Of a stretch of DNA of 64,000 nt, positions 11,325-23,409 are shown piece by piece (the first letter of the stretch is position 1; the number at the start of each line of letters is the position of its first letter). Made by a program: the position numbers and the translations under genes. Source of the stretch: Lineus longissimus. Its lineage: Eukaryota; Nemertea; Pilidiophora; Heteronemertea; Lineidae. Below the pieces are notes generated by a model. That model had not been told where the DNA came from. It was given only the letters and a program-made list of their open reading frames with translations, and ran no database searches. The DNA lies in the NCBI RefSeq assembly GCF_910592395.1, contig NC_088308.1:12293001-12357000 (forward strand), read 5' to 3'.

Positions 11325-12435
11325 TGAAATGGCCAGGGCCATTGTGCTCACCTCATGTGGAGGAAAGATGGACAAAGAGCATGGTCTTGTGTCATGTAGT
11401 GTTAGGTTTGATGTAGGTCCAAGCAATTACAATTTCCCCAAAATGGCCAATTTACAGTACATTCGACCTCTGTGACCTTGAAAAGTAGGTCAAATCAAAG
11501 AAGACCCGGGTGACACATTGAATGGTTGTTAGAATTAGATGTACCTATGATATAAAATTGGTGCCAATCGGGCAAGTCATTACTAGGAATAATGGCATTT
11601 TGAAGAATTTAGGATTTGGCCCCCTCCCTGGAGGCCAAACGGCAAATCAGATCGCACCAAACTTCAGTACCTGAGATCACCTGACCAAGGGGTACATGTG
11701 TACTTAATTTGTGATCAATAGTCATTGCAGTTAAGAAACGTGCCATAGTTACGGCCTGACGGCGAATTTACGCCATTTGACCTCTGTGACCTTGACAAGA
11801 AGGTCAAATTAAAAACCTGTGTGACATATACTGCATGGTGGTTAGATGTACCCATGATATCAAATTGGTGGCAATCGGGCAAGAAGTTAAGGAATAATCA
11901 CATTTTTAAGGTTTTTGGATTTTGCCCCCTGGTGGTCAAGTGGTGAATCATATTGGACCAAACTTCGGTCCCTGAGATCACCTGACTAAGGGGTAAATGT
12001 GTACCAAATTTGGTATCAATAGTCATTGCAGTTTAGAAACGTGCCATCGTTACATCCTAACGGCTAATTTACACCATTTGACCTCTGTGACCTTGAAAAG
12101 GAGGTCAAATCAAAAACCCGGAGGATATATGATGCACCTTTGCTAGAAGTACCTACCATATTTTTTTCAAAATTTCCCGACTACTATTAAGGGAGATATT
12201 GCATATTTTCACTTTTAACGTTTGTCCCCCTGGTGGCCAAACCATGAAACGAATTGGACCGAAACTTGGTCTCCCAGGTGTCATTACATAAGGGTACATG
12301 TGTACCAAGTTTCAACTCAATATCTCTAACAGTTACGAAACGTGCCCTGCTAACGGACGACGGACGACGACGACGACGACGACGACGACGGACGCCACGG
12401 TATGGGATAAGCTCACCTCTGCTAAGAGGTGAGCT
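11325..12435 (-). mobile_element. HINE-like element, minus strand
   Basis: The complement starts AGCTCACCTCTTAGCAGAGG at 12435 and ends with the hairpin and TTTCA at 11325. Flanks are A-runs on both sides, i.e. T-runs in element orientation. It is the same ~1.1-kb subfamily as 5895-7042 and 8339-9451, with three units and a shorter (GTC)n tract (12358-12395). The first unit carries the CTCF-like core with one change (GGCCACCAGGGGGAC on the minus strand near 12225). Confidence 0.78.
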
Positions 12436-12440
12436 AAAAA

Positions 12441-13112
12441 GGAGACATCCTTGAAACCTGGTTTATTTTCTTTGTCTCAGCTTACTCTTTCACCTCCATA
12501 TATCAGTTGTACTGCTTTTTTCCATGGTAGTCATTGAAACGGTCACCATTGCAGAGGGGTACTTTGCAGGTTTTGCAGTAATGTGGGCTATCGTATGTAT
12601 TTCCCCCGTCAGTTTCACTTGATGAAGTCACAAATTGCATGCGCAGAATGAGCAGATGAACGTTTGCATGGAAGCCTCACACATCAAACCCTTTCCTGGT
12701 ACAGTACCGGGATGACATCTGGTGTTATAACAGAGAACTAACCATTTCTTTCGAGTTTGGCAGGGAAAGGGGTAACTGCAAACAACCAAAATATGTGATA
12801 ATGTTGAATAGAAAAACGCATTCTGAAATTTATTCTCAAACCAGGGCAATCACTACTTCTCAAAACTGTCCAGAGGTAAAAGACGAAATATATTGCTTTT
12901 CATATCAATGTTGTCTTTGACACTATCTTAATAGTTTTATAGCAATCGGTGAATTTAAAGTTAGCGTTTGCTTAGACATGTTAGAACGGAGAGTTTGTAA
13001 TGGCTATGTTCAGCTGTTCGAAGAATTGAACATAGAATTCAAGTTCCAGTTGTATGGAATTGGCTTGCCTCAACGCTTGACAGTGACACGAGGGAGCTCT
13101 GTCCCAATGCGC
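12441..13112. other. No recognisable feature
   Basis: AT-rich sequence between a HINE-like element and a truncated array. The open frames at 12628-12849 (minus) and 12978-13202 (plus) show no recognisable domain; the latter runs into the repeat array. Confidence 0.4.
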
Positions 13113-14240
13113 ATCTTTCGGAATACATCTTATATCATACGGGTTTTTGATTTGACCTACTTTTCAAGTTCACAGAGGTCATATGGCTTAAATTGGCCGT
13201 AGGGAGTGTAAACTATGGCACGTTTCTTAACCACTAAAGCTATGAACTTGAAACTTAGTACATATAACCCCCTATATCACATAGCCTCTGGTGCTGAATT
13301 TCAGTTTGATCTGATTTTCAACTTTGCCACCAGGGGGCCAAAAGTGGATATCTAAAAAGTGTGATATCTCACTTACAAGTGACTTGTTTTCGATAAAATT
13401 TTTATGGTAGGTACTCTTAGGAAGAATACATCACATGTCTTACGGGTTTTCAATTTGACCTACTTTTCAAGGTCACAGAGGTCATATGGCGTAAATTGGC
13501 CGTTAGAGTGTAAACTATGGCACGTTTCTTAACCAGTAAAGCTATGAACTTGAAACTTGGTGCATATAACCCCCTACATCAGAAAACATTCGATGCCGAA
13601 TTTCGGCCTGATCTGATTCTTTATTTGGCCACCAGGGGGCCATAATGGAAAAAGGAAGAAGTGCAATATCTTGCTTATTTGAGTGAATAGTTTTCGATAA
13701 AATTTTTATGGCAGGGACTTCTAGCAATGATACACCACATGTCCTACGATTTTTGGATTTGACCTCCTTTTCTAGGTCACAGAGGTCAAATGGCGTAAAT
13801 TGGCCATTAGAGTGTAACTATGGCACGTTTCTTAACTGCTGAAGCTATGAACTTGAAAGTTGGTACATGTAACCAACCCCCTACATCAGATAATCTCTGA
13901 CACCGAATTTTGGCCTGATCTGATTCTTGATTTGGCCACCAGGGGGTCAAAACTGAAAAAGTAGGACGTGCAATATCTGCTTATTAATGACTTTTTTTCG
14001 ATGAATTTTTTATTGCAGGGACTCTTAGCAATCACACGATATTGATCTTGTTGATGTCATAGACAATTATTGGTTGGATCATAAACTTATATATACTGCC
14101 CTGTCTTATTTCTTGACATCAATACACATCTAAAAAAGTCTTCATGCCTGATTGTGTTCACCATATTCACCTCTAAACTAAGCATGATCCTGCCTACTAA
14201 AAGATGTATACGGTGAGCACAATGGCCCCTGGCCGTTTCA
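13113..14240 (+). mobile_element. 5'-truncated HINE-like element with about three ~302-bp units
   Basis: The word TGGCACGTTTCTTAAC starts units at 13216, 13518 and 13821, giving periods of 302 and 303 bp. Each unit then shows a CACCAGGGGG core (about 13324, 13626, 13935) and, before the next unit, AAGGTCACAGAGGTCA. The 3' end is the standard GGTGAGCACAATGGCC hairpin ending TTTCA at 14240. The hairpin 5' end is missing; sequence before about 13113 does not align with other copies. Confidence 0.72.
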
Positions 14241-14244
14241 TTTT

Positions 14245-15555
14245 TAAAAAAATGGCAAACAGATGAGAGTGCATGCAGCTTAATTGTGGTTTGATCATTG
14301 TTATGTTTGGCAATTAGCAGCTAATCAACACATCTACCTAAATTTTGTTATCGTTCTCATCAATATAATTTGTATGTATTTTGTAACCCGATAAATCATA
14401 TGTGTACCTCATGAGCAGAGTAAATATTTTTCGTTGAATTTTGGTCGTTCCATCATTGTTTTGCACCTCAGCTCAGTTTGTAGCTGATTTAAAAAGGGCT
14501 TCATCATGGCTTCCAGTTAATTGCCCGAGAGAACTGTGGGATCAAAGGAAACTTGCCGTGACCTGACTCTTTATTTGAAAGACTCTGGCCTAATCGACTA
14601 CCGTCCTTGGGAAGCCATTGTTTTTGCGTATTGTCCGCAATTGGGAGGTGGTTGGACCAAAAAGCCACCATTTCCATGTCCACACTTGGTAGACAGGTGT
14701 CTGCCCTACAAAGGTTTTGGTTTAAGGAAATGAAAAAATTGGGACTGAATGGACATTTCCGTGATGCAGAGGTGTACCGTTCCAATATTGTTGAACATGC
14801 CATTTGACTTAAAGAGTAAGTCATGTAAGTAGAAAGCCTTTAAAATCATTTGAAATACAGTTTACCCGTGAGATATTAACTCGATATATCATAACTGACC
14901 AAATGTCCGTGCCAAAATATTGCCACATGACCTATATCAGGGATTTAAATCGGCTCTTCAAGGGGCAAATATCTCGGCCCCAAAAACAGACGTCGGCCAA
15001 TTTTGGAAAATGACGTCATACCATGTAAAATCCAAGGATGTCCTCGTGTCGCCGACGGGTCGGGCACTTGCAAAATTTACGTACCTTGGCGCAATAGAGG
15101 TCGATATGACGTAACATACAATTTTGTGATGTCATACAATGTAAATAGCGGCCTCCATGGACCAGTGCAGTTTTTTTGCGGGAATGCTCAGCCTGCCCTA
15201 ACTTAAATGGGCTCATAAAACACATATGCGACATGATATCCGGTCAGAAGTTTCTGGACGCAAGGAACCAACACGCCGCTTAGTGGCAAAATAGTGAAGC
15301 TGGCGAAACATTTATAACGGGTCACCGTGATCTCATTATGGACTTATAGCGCGATTATGGGGTTGTAACTATTTTGCTGTATATATTGTCACGAGGAAAG
15401 AAAAGCACGCGACCTAACCTATATATGTAAAGTGATAATTAGAAGGTATATAGTTCAGGAAATGTTAATAAATAATCATTCCTTATCGTCTTTTGAGAGT
15501 ATTTTTAATTGTAAAAAGTATATACCTACGTCACAGAGTCTCTGCAATGGTCATT
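14245..15555. other. Unassigned sequence; 14504-14824 open in several frames
   Basis: No recognisable gene. Between 14504 and 14824 two plus-strand frames and one minus-strand frame are open for 66-106 codons over the same 300 bp, which suggests a former coding or compositionally biased segment. I recognise no family in any of the three. The remainder is AT-rich. Confidence 0.35.
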
Positions 15556-17613
15556 GGCTCACCGTCAGGGGAGCCCTGTGTCCGTCGTCGACCGTCGTCG
15601 TCCGTATCCTGTGTGGCACATTTCGTAACCGCTTGTGCTATGAACTTGAAACTTTGTACACATTTTGACCTAGGTCACATGACCTCTGGCAGCGAATTTC
15701 GGTATGGTCTGATTCTTCACCTGGCCACCAGGGGCCAAAACCAAAAACTTAAAAAGTGCGATAAATCGTTTATCACTGATTGGTTTTTGCTAAAATTTTT
15801 ATGGTGGGTACCCCTAGCAAGGATACATCATATATCGTACGGGTTTTTGATTTGACCTACTTGTCAAGGACACAGAGGTCAAACTCTCAAATTCTCACCG
15901 ATAGTGGCACGTTTTGTCATTATTTGTTGTGCAGTCTTTAAATGTGGTATGAAGACACCTATTAGGCATTTGTACGTTTTGACAAACTTAAGGTCGATAT
16001 TACGTTCTTTTCAAGGTCACTGAGGTCAAATGGCGTAAATTTGCGTTTAGGAGTGTAACCATGTCTCATTTCTTAACGGCTAAAGCTTTTAACTTGAAAT
16101 TCAGTACACTTGACGCTGTAGTTCATGTGACCTCTAACACTGAATTTCAGTCTGGCCTGATTCTCAACCTGGCCAGTAGGTGGCAAAAAGTGAACAATGG
16201 TGTAGGTTGTCTTTTTTACAATTTATGACCCAGTAGTCCTAGACATATTGTGTTAGGCCTACTATTACAACCTCAGTGGATCATATTTGAGAAAAGTAGG
16301 TTTGGTCTGACAAACATGGGCATAGGTGATGAAAAGAATCAGTAAAATTGTTGCCATTTATATCACTATCAGCCCAAAAACAAAGTGCCAGTGTCAGTGC
16401 CGTCCACTGCCCTTGCCAGTGCCAGAGTCATGTTATGAACGGACCCTTACTAATACTATGCTCTGTTTTGTTCACACTTTGAATCGATTCAACTGAGTGC
16501 TGACCACCAGATTCACTTTGAAAACATTATCATTGAAACTTTGTATTGTTCTGTGCCTGTGCCATTGCCACTGCCAGGTTTTGAACCAACCCTGCAGGAT
16601 CCTGAGCCTGGAGCGAGGGCGGCTGGCGAAGAACGATTTTGCCTGTTTATCAGCCTGTGAAAAATGAAAAGAAAAAAAATCCCCCCATTTGGCCAGAGCC
16701 CTCTATTAAAACCTGTGTACATTACGTGTACATTGTTGTGCATAAGTTTTGGTAAAAAAAGTACACCTTGGACCAATCAATCTGCACAAAATTTTATATG
16801 TGTCAAGAAGAACCCTTTGCCAATAGCATAATAAAGTTAAAAACATTCCAATACCGATTGCCTGAGAAAAAAAGATTGCCGTACACCATATCCATCAAAA
16901 CGTCACTGGCGCATTGATATGGCCCTGTCAAAATACAAGTTCTAAACTGACCAGTGAGACCACATGTTCTTAAATATATTATCAAAAAGGATATTTCTGT
17001 GATGGCCTGACTCTGTAGATTAAACAATCAACCACAGATTGAGAATTAATTCCACTTTGGTCCATCCCAGCCATGTATTTACCACAACTTGACATTTTGA
17101 TAAGCTCTATGTGACTGTGCCACACTTCCGGTCGTGGATGAATACATGTCTCTGCCCATTTTTAGTGATTCGTTTTCAATAACATATTTATGGTAGGTTC
17201 TCCTAGCAAGGATACATCACATATCATATGACTTTTTGATTTGACCTGCTTTTCAAGGTCACAGAGGTCAAATGGTGTAAATTGGTCGTTTCAATGTAAC
17301 TATGGCACGTTTCTTAACCACGACTAAAGCTATGAACTTGAAATTTGGTACACATGACTCCCTACGTCATGTAACCGCGGACACCGAATTTCGATCTGAT
17401 CTGGTACTCAACTTGGCCACCAGGAGGCCAAAACTGAAATAGGTAAAAAGTGCAATATCTCGTTTATTAGTGACTGGTTTTTGATGATATTCTTATGGTA
17501 CTTACTCCAAGCAACGATACATCACACATGTCACATGTCATACTGACTTTGGTTTGACCTAAAAACTATACATGTACAATGTACGGTGAGCACAATGGCC
17601 CCTGGCCGTTTCA
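15556..17613 (+). mobile_element. HINE-like element (GGCTCACC subtype), interrupted
   Basis: It begins GGCTCACCGTCAGGGGAGCC followed by GTC-rich sequence and units at about 15607 and 15905. Unit similarity stops near 16200, resumes near 17161, and the 3' hairpin and TTTCA end at 17613. The ~950 bp between holds no unit and lacks part of one repeat, so it is an insertion with deletion or a rearrangement. In it, 16385-16435 and 16555-16580 are made of TGCCAGTGCC-type words. Confidence 0.6.
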
Positions 17614-18048
17614 TTTTTATCACAGTTGTCTCGCGCAGTCAGACCTTCTTCAATTATTAGTCGGACGCAAGCCAGGCGGTCATTGTACTAGACCTAGACG
17701 TTTTCCACTACAATGTATCTGGGTCGAAGAAACACTGTGCAAGATTACCTCGAGCTGGAGATAAGAATAGATTATGCTAATGAGTAAACTTCCACATTAA
17801 GTTTTCCCAGAATGGTGCATATCGCGCGAAGCTACTAAGCCTAATACCATTAGGCCCTGCGTAGTGGCGCTGAAGCGGCCGCTGTAATCAACAAAGTGGT
17901 TGAGTCACTCTATGTTATGACGGACCTAACTAAAATTGCTTACATTTTCGCATTGCTACAATGAAAGACCTAATACTGAAACCACATCTGTTGACTGTGC
18001 TTTAGACTGTGCTTTAAGAGAGACTGGCATCATGCCTAGTCTCTCTTA

Positions 18049-18701
18049 GGCTGCGTATCCATAGGCTGTTCCGTGCCCTGCACAACATTCCCTTTTTACC
18101 GCCTGGCGCGCCACACGCACAATGAACCTTCGCACTGTGGATTGGGAATATAGGCCCATATTGGGATTGAACATGTCCATTCTTTTGCGAGTGAAGAACA
18201 CGGAAGCAATGTCTGAGGCGAAATTAATTCAAGAGGTTCATCAACGGAACTACTCTTGCGCCAGTTAGAATCTGTAGATTCCAGTCTTGGTAGAACGAGG
18301 TCCTTGAGTTCATTGTAGGATGCGAAGCATCCTCGTCGTTCGCCTCCTCATCATTTCTGTCAATTTTCATGATCAACCTGTAATTTGTTGCTTAAAAGTC
18401 AAGTTTTATATACATGTACATGTCAATTTGATGTTGCAAGTGAAAATACAAGTTACTTGTATTTTCATTTTCAATATTCATAAGAAATTGTCTTCTGAAA
18501 TAATGACAGTGTGCGGATAAACGCCTACCTTTCTTCTCGCACCTCCATCCGTACCGATTGACCGCTGCGAAATGAGGACTACACAGGCCTACATGACCAA
18601 AAGGGAATATCCAATGGAGACGCAGGGCATAGTGCCAGGTCACAAGGCTGTTACGCCATAACGCCACACTACACAAGGGCATATCCTATGGATACGCGGC
18701 C
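18049..18701. mobile_element. PIF/Harbinger-like MITE with TTA target duplication
   Basis: The 653-bp segment has inverted ends GGCTGCGTATCCATAGG and GGCCGCGTATCCATAGG and is flanked by TTA on both sides (18046-18048 and 18702-18704). A 3-bp TTA/TAA duplication and GGC/GGG-type termini fit PIF/Harbinger. There is no transposase inside. The inner open frames are short and unrecognised. Confidence 0.65.
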
Positions 18702-18860
18702 TTAAAGCACAGTCAGCAGACACCACCCCTCACACTCAGAAACCACAAACGCCCACCCCTTCCTGCTACCTTAATACTTCTGGGTCGTTTTAATTGCTTG
18801 CATGACTACAGTAATAAAAAGCAGTGTGGCTCTCATCTACTTACCCTTTAAACCTTACAT

Positions 18861-19067
18861 GGCTAACTATGGCATGTTTCTTAACTTCAATGACAATTAA
18901 GTTCATATTTGTTGCACATTATCCCAAAGGTAAGGTTGGCCTAAGTTCAGTCTGATTTGATACTAGTAGTACCTCAGAGTCTTCCTCGGTCATATCTCAA
19001 GAAACATTCATTGTCAATTAAGTCGTTACCTAAATACCTGTGAGTACAATGGCCGCTGGCCTTTTCA
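18861..19067 (+). repeat. Degenerate HINE-like unit with 3' terminus
   Basis: Starts TATGGCATGTTTCTTAAC, like the ~301-bp units, and ends GTGAGTACAATGGCCGCTGG then TTTTCA, a mutated form of the family's 3' hairpin. The 5' part is missing. Confidence 0.55.
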
Positions 19068-19165
19068 TTTACAACAAATTGCAAACCGATCATTGAGTGC
19101 ATTCAGTTTAATTATGGTTCCTGGTTCTTTCAGAACAGGAACCATATTGTGTTTGGTCATGGTGT

Positions 19166-19238
19166 CTGTCTGTGTGTGTGTGTGTCTGTGTGTCTGTGTG
19201 TCTGTGTGTCTGTGTGTCTGTGTGTGTGTGTGTCTGTC
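19166..19238. repeat. TG/TGTC microsatellite
   Basis: A run of TGTGTGTC and TGTCTGTG words about 70 bp long, immediately upstream of sequence without a gene. Confidence 0.85.
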
Positions 19239-20273
19239 CAGTCTTATGACTGTCACAGCTCAGTTAAAATGAGGGTTAGAGGTCTAGAAACAGTTCCTAC
19301 CCCTAGGTTTGTGGACACTAGCAATCTAATGAGCCCATCATTGTCAACTTACGACACGGGGATCATGGTGAAATTGACGTTTTGAGATGTGAGATTTTGT
19401 CTGTCACACTTTTCAGATGCGAATATCTCTGTCCCTATTCAAGTTAGAAGTTTGGAAACAAGGTCTACCCTAGGTTATTGCTAGGTCCGTTGCTCCGCGC
19501 AGTGGATGCGTATAGACCGATTTCAAATTGGCATTTTCGCGCACATACGGGCTTCTGTCAACCAGAGCCTCTTCCTCGTTTGGCACGCGGTGAATTATGT
19601 CGTCGTGACGCGGCACTGAGCCTTGTTTTCTGGGTGCATGACGTTATCACAGTCACTGTTAAAGCCAAATTACGTCGCGTTCCGTCGCGTCATTTTCTCA
19701 GAAGGAGGCTGTGGTTGTGCAGAAGACGCCGGATATGCGCAGATCGTGGCTGTTTCGGGCAATTTAAAATCGGTCTATTGGACTATCCGCATCCCGATTC
19801 CAATAGACTCTATCACTCCAAAAGACTGCAGAACCTGACGGCGGGACAATGCCCTTCAAGCTGACGTCACGTTTGACGCGGTTTTCTTCGCGACTACGTC
19901 ATCTGACAACGTGACGCTATGAAAACATGTGCGTGGCACAGCACCATGCGCGTGACGCTATGAAGACGTGTGTGACACAGCAGCCTGCACAGACTGATGT
20001 AGACCGCCGGGGCAGTCGTATCATCGTACCTCAAATACGACTGCTGTCGCGCTCCCCGTCTGAGCCGTGATTGGCTAAAACGATACGCACTCTGATTTGA
20101 CGAGCCACTGTTATGACGCTCCACCGTCGACGTCCTGACCTCGTTCGCCCTCCGTCACGATGTCAGACGTATTCAACACTCGAGACGTAACTCGCGTAAC
20201 GCGTCGTCATGCATGTCGCAACGAGCGGAGAGTCACGAGACGGGAGATGTCTGCTCAGAAATGTTGTGCGCAC

Positions 20274-20311
20274 CCGGAACCACTGGTAGGAATTCCTACC
20301 AGTGGTTCCGG
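20274..20311. repeat. Perfect 38-bp palindrome
   Basis: CCGGAACCACTGGTAGGAA is followed directly by its exact complement, centred between 20292 and 20293 on GAATTC, with no spacer. Confidence 0.9.
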
Positions 20312-20872
20312 TTTTTCAGAGGGCGACAGCAGGCGTAAATGCGGATGCATTAGTACGCAGGCTGTGCGGGCTAAGACTGATGTGACGTTTCGATACCAAA
20401 ATGAGAAACCGGCGTGCCACGCCGTGGCGCTGAGGAACAACTACGGTGTTGCCACTAGAGGCGCTCAGTCCAACAGTACTCATGAGCTCCTTTTGCGTCA
20501 TTGCAAAGCACGTCACAGTCCGACGTCATCACAACATGGTTTGAAGACCGTGACGACAGGATAACGTCAAGGTGCCGTGGGTCAAAAAGCACCTTCCAAA
20601 CTTCCAAGTTCGCAGAGTAAACCTGGATTAAAAGTGTCACATTCTTAAATTATGAGGGAATAGGATAAACAGAAAGATTTTTTAGTTCACTCTTAACAGA
20701 TCTGCGCAATAATTGAAGGTAAATTTGCTCATATGTGACCCAGGTAGTCGATCAAAACCATAAGATCCTCGCCCATTCAACTGGTAATCACTGAAGGAGC
20801 GACGCGAGTGCCTCTAGTGTCAACACCAGTTGTGCGTCAGCGCCTCTGTCGGATTAGTTCGCCGATTCCTCA

Positions 20873-21475
20873 TTGCGACACTATCAAGAGCATTCTGGAG
20901 CGGCTAATGCTGATGTCCGGTCGACCTTCCGATGGCACGCTACACCACGGAATCGGCATCAAGTGAGGAAATTACGGTACGTCATGTCGGAAAATGAATG
21001 TCTGCGTGCACATCGTGGAACATGCCGCATCACCACACATTCAAGCGTAAACGCTGTCGGGTCGACTGCGACTTGCATCGTCAAGTTCTGGCTGTCATGT
21101 GACTTGCACATTGTTCGGCAGCTATTTGGCCAGTGGCATGGATCGGCCTATGCTCCTGGTTCATTGGTTGACTACAATGGAACACCTTCAGCACAATTGC
21201 AAGATTTCGTAAGCCCCGTCGGAAACATGATCCGTCGGGGCGCAAAACATGATGAACTCTTGCGATTCGTGATCTTTTCCATCGGTAACTGATCTGTGCC
21301 ATAGTGAGGCGCAAGTCTTGTCATGTCTAACCGAATCGCCGACTGATTTCTTCCACGACTTCGTGGGTCAGACGCAGAGTGATCCAAAAATGTCCGTCGG
21401 CGCCTGATCTGTGCCCGTCGCAAGGTCGACCTGACATCAGCATAACATGGAGCCAGAATCGCAAGTCGTCAATAA
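20873..21475. repeat. Inverted-repeat-bounded element in the CpG-rich stretch
   Basis: The left arm around 20890-20935 (GCATTCTGGAGC, ATGCTGATGTC, GGTCGACCTTCC) is matched on the other strand at about 21415-21465 (GCGATTCTGGCTCC, ATGCTGATGTC, AGGTCGACCTTGC). The arms are imperfect over about 60 bp. The 139-codon frame inside (20873-21292) has no recognisable domain. Probably a MITE; exact ends are uncertain. Confidence 0.45.
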
Positions 21476-21682
21476 TATCGGAAGAAAACTTAATCTCTCT
21501 TTTCATGCATTTCCACGAGTGTTTTTTTCATGGTTCATGACCATAACAAGTCTTATCTGCAACCTGTAATCCTTCGTTAAAACCATTAGAAGCCCGCCAG
21601 ATTCTCCTTTTTGTCCTGTCATGTGTCGCCATCTAGTAGCATACGTCCACGGCCTCTAGCGGAGTGATATAGACTATTCTAT

Positions 21683-21843
21683 TAGACTTTATCAGGGTAA
21701 AAGGTGGCATCACCTGACTGTAGTAAAGCAGCTGCGGACAATGCGATCAGTATGCCACGTCATTAGAGAAATAACGTTGAAAACAATTTGGAGACGTCTT
21801 TTCTGCCGTCATGTGGTGCCACCTGTTACCCTGATATGGTCTA
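21683..21843. mobile_element. Short MITE, ~160 bp
   Basis: AGACTTTATCAGGGTAA then AGGTGGCATCACCTGAC at the left is matched on the other strand at the right end by AGACCATATCAGGGTAA and AGGTGGCACCACATGAC. Superfamily unknown; the flanking duplication is not clear. Confidence 0.5.
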
Positions 21844-22362
21844 TTCGAATCAAAAACTGATGTCGATAAAACGGTTCCGCATCGTGCCACACCGTTTTCA
21901 GTGTGAACACTTAATACGAATTAAGGTTTAAATTCAATTCGAATTAAAACTAGTGTCAACAGAACTTTATTTCAACATTCAGCACATCGGGAACCATCAG
22001 ACATTTACAATGTCATCTTGTTGTTGTTTGATTATTGTTCAGGGCAATTAACAGCTAATCAAAATTCACTATACACGGCATAAATTGTTAGATCTGGGTA
22101 TGTGTGGTATATGATCAATAAAAAAACTGCACTCGTGGCCTATCCTCGTCATCCAGATCGCACCTGTCTTGAGTTTTCAGGCCAGAGAAAATCATCTTGT
22201 ACGATCTAGTGACTCGGATCAGCCACTCTTGCAGTTTTCTTATTTTATTGCCTTGAAATGGATGCATGCTTGATGCACCCCAAAACAGGCAACTACATGC
22301 TATGACAAAATACATGCCATGTCCTTCCATTATTTATAAACACGTATGTATGTCAATTCTCT
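21844..22362. other. No recognisable feature
   Basis: AT-rich sequence. The minus-strand frame at 22115-22330 has no domain I recognise. Confidence 0.4.
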
Positions 22363-22366
22363 TTAA

Positions 22367-23044
22367 CCCTTTCACTGCCGATGTCGCCGCTCGGCACAAC
22401 GCTAATCCTTACTCGCTGTGCCGATGTCGCCGCTGTGCGACATTTTACCCTACCTCAGAAGACCGTCGATTATGAGCTTGCTGATCGAGTTTGTGCAAAA
22501 TACAATAGATGGCGTGGTAGAGAAGTGAACACGCTTCAAAACGAAACTAACTTCCGTATTTCGAACAATGCAACTTTATTGAGTAAATTGAGGTTGAAAT
22601 GGCGAAAATTTTCGCGATGTGAAATATTAGCATTTTCGACACACTTATATCAAGTAAATCACATATTTAAAAGAATATTAAGGCATACACAATGCTTGGA
22701 TTGTGTTAGAAGATTGCAAGGGACTAGAATTGATGTAAAAAAGTTGTATTCTTGGTTGTTACATAACAGTTTTATTCAATACAATAGAATTTGACCAACA
22801 ATTTTTTTTCCTCATTATATATTCAAGATGGCGTCATGCAAATTGGTCATGAACTACTTTTTCATATTTTTAAAATGAGGAGTAGGTCATACTGAACATT
22901 TTTTATATACATTATTTCACTCTGTCTCCAATGGATTTCTCATAAATTAGGTTTATAAGAACCATGGTCGAAATTTGAAAAATATGGAAAATTCAACCGG
23001 CAGAGCCAGTTGCAGAACAAAAAAATCAATCGGCAGTGAAAGGG
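22367..23044. mobile_element. piggyBac-like MITE with TTAA target sites (1)
   Basis: The 678-bp element has a perfect 16-bp terminal inverted repeat, CCCTTTCACTGCCGAT, and TTAA on each side (22363-22366 and 23045-23048). TTAA targets with CCCTTT-type termini point to piggyBac. A 137-codon frame (22381-22794) starts inside the left end but shows no transposase motif, so the element is non-autonomous. Confidence 0.72.
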
Positions 23045-23048
23045 TTAA

Positions 23049-23405
23049 TATATTTTAAAATTTCAATTTCACTTTCAGAGTTATTTATCTCAAGATTGCA
23101 ACACCAACATCTGCATATGGTGTCCGACTTCATTTCTTAGGAATTGAAAAATGTAAGAGGTTGTACATTCTTATTTTCCATCATTTGGTACGTCCATGGG
23201 TAAATTCATGCCATTCATCTCATCACATCATGAGCATAATGTGTCTGTCAACAATGGTGTTACCGGACGTTTGCTGACCATTGGCTGATTGAGTCTCAAA
23301 ACTTCGAACATGGTGCATTGATGACTATGACAGTATAACTTGAAGTGTTGGTGGTCATCTGAGATTACCTTATTTTATTGATATCATAAATCCTGATAGT
23401 GATCT
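23049..23405. other. No recognisable feature
   Basis: AT-rich spacer between two TTAA-flanked elements. Confidence 0.4.
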
Positions 23406-23409
23406 TTAA

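Larger units (their letters stand above)
19480..21480. other. CpG-rich stretch of about 2 kb, no gene recognised
   Basis: CG dinucleotides are visibly much denser here than on either side, with many GACGTCA, CGTGACG and CGTCG words. Open frames at 19478-19864, 20160-20564 and 20873-21292 (plus) and 20255-20640 (minus) are longer than usual for this window because stops are rare in GC-rich sequence; none shows a recognisable domain. Two near-identical stretches, GTGACGCTATGAAAAC and GTGACGCTATGAAGAC, lie at 19910 and 19953. It could be a CpG island, or a cluster of GC-rich transposon remnants, which I favour given the inverted repeats within it. Confidence 0.45.
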
